From Mycolicibacterium rufum (lineage in GTDB: Bacteria; Actinomycetota; Actinomycetes; Mycobacteriales; Mycobacteriaceae): 64,000 bases of DNA. The translations under genes were made by a program, and so were the position numbers. Shown here piece after piece: positions 60,042 to 64,000 of the stretch. The DNA is taken from NCBI RefSeq assembly GCF_022374875.2, contig NZ_CP092427.2:2728001-2792000 (forward strand). Reading direction: 5' to 3'. A model generated the notes under the pieces. The model had not been told where the DNA came from. It did no database searches and saw only the letters and a program-made list of their open reading frames with translations. Numbering within the stretch: the first letter of the stretch is position 1; each line of letters begins with the position of its first letter.

Positions 60042-60727
60042 GCCTGACCGAAGACCTCGCTGTCGACGCCGCCCCCGAGGCGTCCGCGCCTGCGCCGGCC
60101 CGTGTGCTGCTGGTGTGGGACGCACCGAACCTCGACATGGGGCTGGGCTCGATCCTCGGCGGGCGGCCGACCGCGGCGCACCGGCCGCGGTTCGACGCGC
60201 TGGGCCGCTGGCTGCTGGCCCGCACCGCGGATCTGTCGACGCAGGCCGGCGCCGACGGCCACGCGGTGTCACTGGAGCCCGAGGCCACGGTGTTCACCAA
60301 CATCGCGCCGGGCAGTGCCGAGGTGGTCCGGCCCTGGGTGGAGGCGCTGCGCAACGTGGGGTTCGCGGTGTTCGCGAAGCCGAAGATCGACGACGACAGC
60401 GACGTCGACGCCGACATGCTGGCCCACATCGCGCTGCGCCGCAGCGAGGGGCTGGCCGGGCTGATCGTGGCCTCGGCGGACGGCCAGGCCTTCCGGCTGC
60501 CGCTGGAGGAGATCGCGCACGAGGGCGTCGCGGTCCAGGTCCTCGGATTTCGCGAACATGCCAGTTGGGCGTTAGCGTCGGATACCTTGGAGTTCGTCGA
60601 CCTGGAGGACATCCCTGGTGTCTTCCGGGAGCCGCTACCGCGAATCGGGCTTGATTCGCTACCGGAGCAGGGCGCGTGGCTGCAGCCATTCCGGCCGCTG
60701 TCCTCGCTGCTGGCGTCGCGTGTCTAG
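60038..60727 (+). CDS. NYN domain protein (Rv0207c type)
   Basis: 229 residues. The PIN-like NYN fold is shown by VLLVWDAPNLDMGLGSILGG (acidic residues in DAPNLD, near 28), DDDSDVDADMLAHIALRR (near 118-135) and GLIVASADGQAFRLPLEEIAHEGVAVQVLGF (near 142-172). Members are nucleases or RNA-binding proteins. The ATG overlaps the trmB stop by 4 bases, so a tRNA modification enzyme and a possible RNase are coupled. The order trmB - NYN - mmpL3 is the conserved mycobacterial one. Confidence 0.85.
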   Translation: MSLTEDLAVDAAPEASAPAPARVLLVWDAPNLDMGLGSILGGRPTAAHRPRFDALGRWLLARTADLSTQAGADGHAVSLEPEATVFTNIAPGSAEVVRPWVEALRNVGFAVFAKPKIDDDSDVDADMLAHIALRRSEGLAGLIVASADGQAFRLPLEEIAHEGVAVQVLGFREHASWALASDTLEFVDLEDIPGVFREPLPRIGLDSLPEQGAWLQPFRPLSSLLASRV

Positions 60728-60812
60728 AACAATGGAAAGCCTGGTCGTGATGTGCGCATGCCGATGATCACAGACTATTGCAGACAGACTGATCAACGAT
60801 GAGGAGCTGAAC

Positions 60813-63800
60813 GTGTTCGCCTGGTGGGGTCGAACGGTGTACCAGTACCGATACATCGTGATCGGTGTCATGGTCGCACTGTGCCTGGGCGGCGGCGTCT
60901 ACGGCATCAGCCTGGGACAGCACGTCACCCAGAGTGGTTTCTATGACGAGGGCAGTCAGTCCGTCCACGCGTCGGTGATCTCCGACGAGGTGTACGGCCG
61001 CGACCGCACCAGCCACGTGGTGGCGATCCTCACGCCGCCCGACGGCAAGAAGGTGACCGACCCGGCCTGGCAGAAGAAGGTCGTCGGCGAACTCAACGAC
61101 GTCGTCGACAGTCACAAGGACCAGGTCGTCAGCTGGGTCGGATGGCTGCGCGCGCCGGACACCACCGCCGCGACGGTCCAGCAGATGAAGACCGAGGACG
61201 GCTCGAAGACGTTCATCAGCATCCCGCTCAAGGGCGACGATGACGACACGATCCTGAAGAACTACCAGACCATCGAACCCGACCTGGAGCAGGTCAACGA
61301 CGGCAACATCCAGCTGGCCGGGCTCAATCCGCTGGCCAGCGAGCTGACCGGCACCATCGGCGAGGACCAGCGCCGCGCCGAGGTCGCGGCCATCCCGCTG
61401 GTCTGCGTCGTGCTGTTCTTCGTGTTCGGCGGCGTGGTCGCCGCCGCGCTGCCGGGCATCATCGGCGGCCTGACGATCGCCGGTGCCCTGGGCATCATGC
61501 GGTTGACGGCCGAGTTCATGCCGGTGCACTTCTTCGCCCAGCCGGTGGTGACGCTGATGGGGCTGGGCATCGCGGTCGACTACGGCCTGTTCATGGTGAG
61601 CCGCTTCCGAGAAGAGATCGCCGAGGGCTACGACACCGAGACCGCGGTCAGACGGGCGGTGATGACGTCCGGCCGGACGATCATGTTCTCCGCCGTCATC
61701 CTCGTCGCGTCGTCGGTGCCGCTGCTGCTGTTCCCGCAAGGCTTCCTGAAGTCGATCACCTACGCGATCATCGCGTCGGTCATGCTCGCGGCGATCCTCT
61801 CGGTCACCGTGCTGCCCGCCGCCCTGGGCATCCTCGGACACAACGTCGACGCGCTCGGTGTGCGCACCCTGCTGCGGGTGCCGTTCTTCCGTAACTGGAA
61901 GCCGATGCGCGTCTACCTCGAGTGGCTGGCGGCCAAGACGCAGAAGACCAAGACCCGCGCCGAGGTCGAGAAGGGCTTCTGGGGCCGGCTGGTCAACGTC
62001 GTGATGAAACGGCCCATCGCGTTCGCCGCGCCGATCCTGATCGTGATGATCCTGCTGGTGATCCCGCTCGGCCAGCTGGCCCTCGGCGGCATCAGCGAGA
62101 AGTACCTGCCACCGGACAACAAGGTGCGCATCGCCCAGGAGGACTTCGACAAGACCTTCCCCGGGTTCCGCACCGAACCCCTGACGATCGTCGTCGAACG
62201 GCAGGACGGGCAGCCCGTCACCGATCAGCAACTCGCCGACGTGCGCGCCAAGGCGATGACGATCAGCGGGTTCACCGATCCGGACAACGACCCGAGCAAG
62301 ATGTGGCAGGAGCGTTCCGTGCAGGAGGGCGGGTCGAAGGACCCGTCGGTCCGGACGATCCAGAACGGTCTGGTGAGCCGCAACGACGCGCCGCAGAAGA
62401 TCGAGGAGCTGCGGTCCATCACACCGCCACGCGGCCTGGACATCTCGGTCGGCGGCACCCCGGCACTCGAGCAGGACAGCATCCACAGCCTGTTCGACAG
62501 GCTGCCGCTGATGGTCGTGGTGCTGATCCTGACCACCACGGTGCTGATGTTCCTGGCCTTCGGGTCGATCGTGCTGCCGATCAAGGCCGCGCTGATGAGT
62601 GCGCTGACACTCGGGTCGACGATGGGCATCCTGACGTGGATGTTCGTCGAGGGCCACGGGTCGGGGCTGATGAACTACACGCCACAGCCGCTGATGGCGC
62701 CGATGATCGGCCTGATCATCGCGGTGATCTGGGGTCTGTCCACCGACTACGAGGTGTTCCTGGTGTCCCGCATGGTCGAGGCGCGGGCGAGGGGCATGTC
62801 GACCGCGGAGGCCATCCGGATCGGCACCGCCACCACCGGCCGCCTCATCACCGGCGCCGCGCTGGTGCTGGCCGTCGTCGCGGGCGCCTTCGTGTTCTCC
62901 GACCTGGTGATGATGAAGTACCTGGCGTTCGGTCTGCTGATCGCGCTGCTGCTGGACGCGACGATCATCCGGATGTTCCTGGTGCCGGCGATCATGAAGC
63001 TGCTCGGCGACGACTGCTGGTGGGCGCCGCGCTGGATGAAGCGCATCCAGGAGAAGCTGGGCCTGGGCGAGACCGAACTGCCCGACGAGCGCGTGCGGCC
63101 GCTGGTGCGTGAGACCGCACCCGCCGAGGCGCTGGTCGGCGCCGGCGGTCCCCCGGTGGCCGCCCCGCCGCGGGCGCTGCCGCCGCACGATCCCGGCCAT
63201 CCCGCCCCCGACCGTGGCGCCGCACCCGGCGTCACCACCCGCATCGCGACCGGTGCGCACGCCGGCGGACCGTCCGCCGCGGGCACCACCCGGCTGCCGG
63301 GCGCCCCGGCACGGCCGCCGGCCCCGGAGCCCGAACCGCAGACCACCCGGCTGTCGGTCGCCAAGAACAGTGCGCTCAACACCGTTCGCAACGCCGTGAG
63401 CAGCGCCGCCGACGCGGTGACGCAGCGCGGTCAGCGGCCGTCGGCACCGTCGCCGTCGGCGCCCAAGCGCGACGAACGCGAGATCGAGTCCTGGCTCGGG
63501 GACCTGCGCGGCAGCGGTGCCGGCACCCCGGCACCGGCACCGGCGCGGCCGTCGGCGGAGCCGACGCGGGCTCTGGCCGATCCCCGGCCCGATCAGGGCG
63601 GCAACGAGCCGACCACCGCGTTCTCCGCGCAGCGGCCCGACGCGTCGCAGGACGACGACTCCGCCGAGGCGACCCGCGCGATCCCGACCGCGCGGCAGTC
63701 CGACGCGGACACGGCGACCGAGAAGCTCAACACCCGGCCCGAGGACGACGCGCCCCGGCGCGGCGGCAACGGGCTGAGCGCGCAGGAACTGCTGCGCCGC

Positions 63801-63815
63801 GAAGGCCGGCTGTAG
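60813..63815 (+). CDS. mmpL3: Trehalose monomycolate transporter MmpL3
   Basis: 1000 residues, RND superfamily with 12 membrane helices in two bundles and two periplasmic domains. The proton-relay residues are in place: Asp256-Tyr257 in GIAVDYGLFMVSR and Asp645-Tyr646 in GLSTDYEVFLVSR, the numbering of the studied protein. It moves trehalose monomycolate to the periplasm for mycolic acid layer assembly and is essential. The C-terminal tail (about 750-1000) is Pro/Ala/Thr-rich and cytoplasmic. The start GTG 60813 has GAGGAG 7 bases before it. Confidence 0.97.
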   Translation: MFAWWGRTVYQYRYIVIGVMVALCLGGGVYGISLGQHVTQSGFYDEGSQSVHASVISDEVYGRDRTSHVVAILTPPDGKKVTDPAWQKKVVGELNDVVDSHKDQVVSWVGWLRAPDTTAATVQQMKTEDGSKTFISIPLKGDDDDTILKNYQTIEPDLEQVNDGNIQLAGLNPLASELTGTIGEDQRRAEVAAIPLVCVVLFFVFGGVVAAALPGIIGGLTIAGALGIMRLTAEFMPVHFFAQPVVTLMGLGIAVDYGLFMVSRFREEIAEGYDTETAVRRAVMTSGRTIMFSAVILVASSVPLLLFPQGFLKSITYAIIASVMLAAILSVTVLPAALGILGHNVDALGVRTLLRVPFFRNWKPMRVYLEWLAAKTQKTKTRAEVEKGFWGRLVNVVMKRPIAFAAPILIVMILLVIPLGQLALGGISEKYLPPDNKVRIAQEDFDKTFPGFRTEPLTIVVERQDGQPVTDQQLADVRAKAMTISGFTDPDNDPSKMWQERSVQEGGSKDPSVRTIQNGLVSRNDAPQKIEELRSITPPRGLDISVGGTPALEQDSIHSLFDRLPLMVVVLILTTTVLMFLAFGSIVLPIKAALMSALTLGSTMGILTWMFVEGHGSGLMNYTPQPLMAPMIGLIIAVIWGLSTDYEVFLVSRMVEARARGMSTAEAIRIGTATTGRLITGAALVLAVVAGAFVFSDLVMMKYLAFGLLIALLLDATIIRMFLVPAIMKLLGDDCWWAPRWMKRIQEKLGLGETELPDERVRPLVRETAPAEALVGAGGPPVAAPPRALPPHDPGHPAPDRGAAPGVTTRIATGAHAGGPSAAGTTRLPGAPARPPAPEPEPQTTRLSVAKNSALNTVRNAVSSAADAVTQRGQRPSAPSPSAPKRDEREIESWLGDLRGSGAGTPAPAPARPSAEPTRALADPRPDQGGNEPTTAFSAQRPDASQDDDSAEATRAIPTARQSDADTATEKLNTRPEDDAPRRGGNGLSAQELLRREGRL

Positions 63816-64000
63816 TCACTTCGCGATGTCGTCGGGCTCGGCGTCGAGCACCGGCCCGTCGTCGGCTTCCTGCGCGGCCTGCACGGCGGCCGGGTCCTCG
63901 GCGATGAGCACGCGGATCGCGCTGTTGAGGAACGCCAGTACCGGCACGGCGAGCAGCGCGCCGACGATGCCTGCCAGCACGCCGCCGCCCGCGATCGCGA
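63816..64000 (-). CDS. AI-2E family transporter, C-terminal end (Rv0205 type)
   Basis: Only the last 61 residues are in the window. They read AIAGGGVLAGIVGALLAVPVLAFLNSAIRVLI then an acidic tail, the last membrane helix of the AI-2E/PerM family. In M. tuberculosis this gene is next to mmpL3 in the same arrangement (Rv0205). The stop abuts the mmpL3 stop with no intergenic base between; the start lies outside the window. Confidence 0.85.
   Translation of the reverse strand, partial: AIAGGGVLAGIVGALLAVPVLAFLNSAIRVLIAEDPAAVQAAQEADDGPVLDAEPDDIAK

Noticed and set aside
60768..63260. 830-residue open frame antisense to mmpL3
   Set aside because: Composition is a mirror of the high-GC codon bias (His/Arg/Gln-rich, no known motif), and mmpL3 itself is certain.
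63116..63780. Low-complexity MmpL3 tail as a separate gene
   Set aside because: It is in frame with mmpL3 and is the known disordered C-terminal tail of the protein.

Overview
The window is a stretch of high-GC chromosome from a mycobacterium, most likely a fast-growing Mycolicibacterium. Mycobacterial marker genes (mmpL3, aftD, lpqI, fadE5, fabG4, htdX, GTP-type pckG, several FadD/FadE and WS/DGAT proteins) lie in the order of the M. tuberculosis Rv0205-Rv0245 segment, inverted, with added blocks. Rv equivalences are recalled knowledge, not database results. No insertion sequence, prophage, CRISPR array, tRNA or rRNA was found.

Layout. 1-2983: C-terminus of a fully reducing type I polyketide synthase cut by the window edge. 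3-5.5 kb: TspO, an SDR and a dihydrodipicolinate-reductase-like enzyme. 5.6-13.3 kb: fatty-acid module fadE5 / LLM enzyme / fadA2 / fabG4-htdX / TetR. Related palindromes stand in front of fadE5, between fadA2 and fabG4, and in front of tetR. 13.3-29 kb: envelope genes lpqI, a universal stress protein, a DUF2613 peptide, aftD, an acyl-CoA ligase, acyltransferase 3, a DUF3068 protein, a membrane protein, an MpaB-like protein flanked by two related small membrane proteins, a glycosyltransferase and a methyltransferase. 28.5-35.6 kb: aldehyde dehydrogenase, SnoaL-like protein, a FadE5 paralogue, a DHFR-like reductase, an AraC/DinB-like regulator, NAT and an SDR. 35.7-42.1 kb: lipid block (PlsC-like, fadD12, lipO, WS/DGAT, second lipase) behind a KstR-type site. 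42.2-54.8 kb: acyl-CoA catabolic block (fused FadE, lipW, amidohydrolase, CoA transferase, double-hotdog hydratase, fadE3, GntR, XRE/MmyB regulator, SDR, enoyl-CoA hydratase, fadD4). 54.9-64 kb: pckG, two GTPase-like proteins with degenerate P-loops, trmB, an NYN-domain protein, mmpL3 and the end of an AI-2E-family transporter.

Functionally the window combines acyl-CoA activation and beta-oxidation with building and transport of the cell envelope (arabinan priming, lipoglycan maturation, trehalose monomycolate export) and the gluconeogenic exit (PckG). Signals of interest outside genes are a 24-bp perfect palindrome over the fadD4 promoter, the TetR-linked palindromes, a perfect CRP-type site next to a foldable 94-nt segment in the only gene-free gap over 300 bases (7537-7909), three kinds of intergenic hairpin (one in three copies), and several promoters whose -10 box lies 6-8 nt from the start codon, suggesting leaderless mRNAs.
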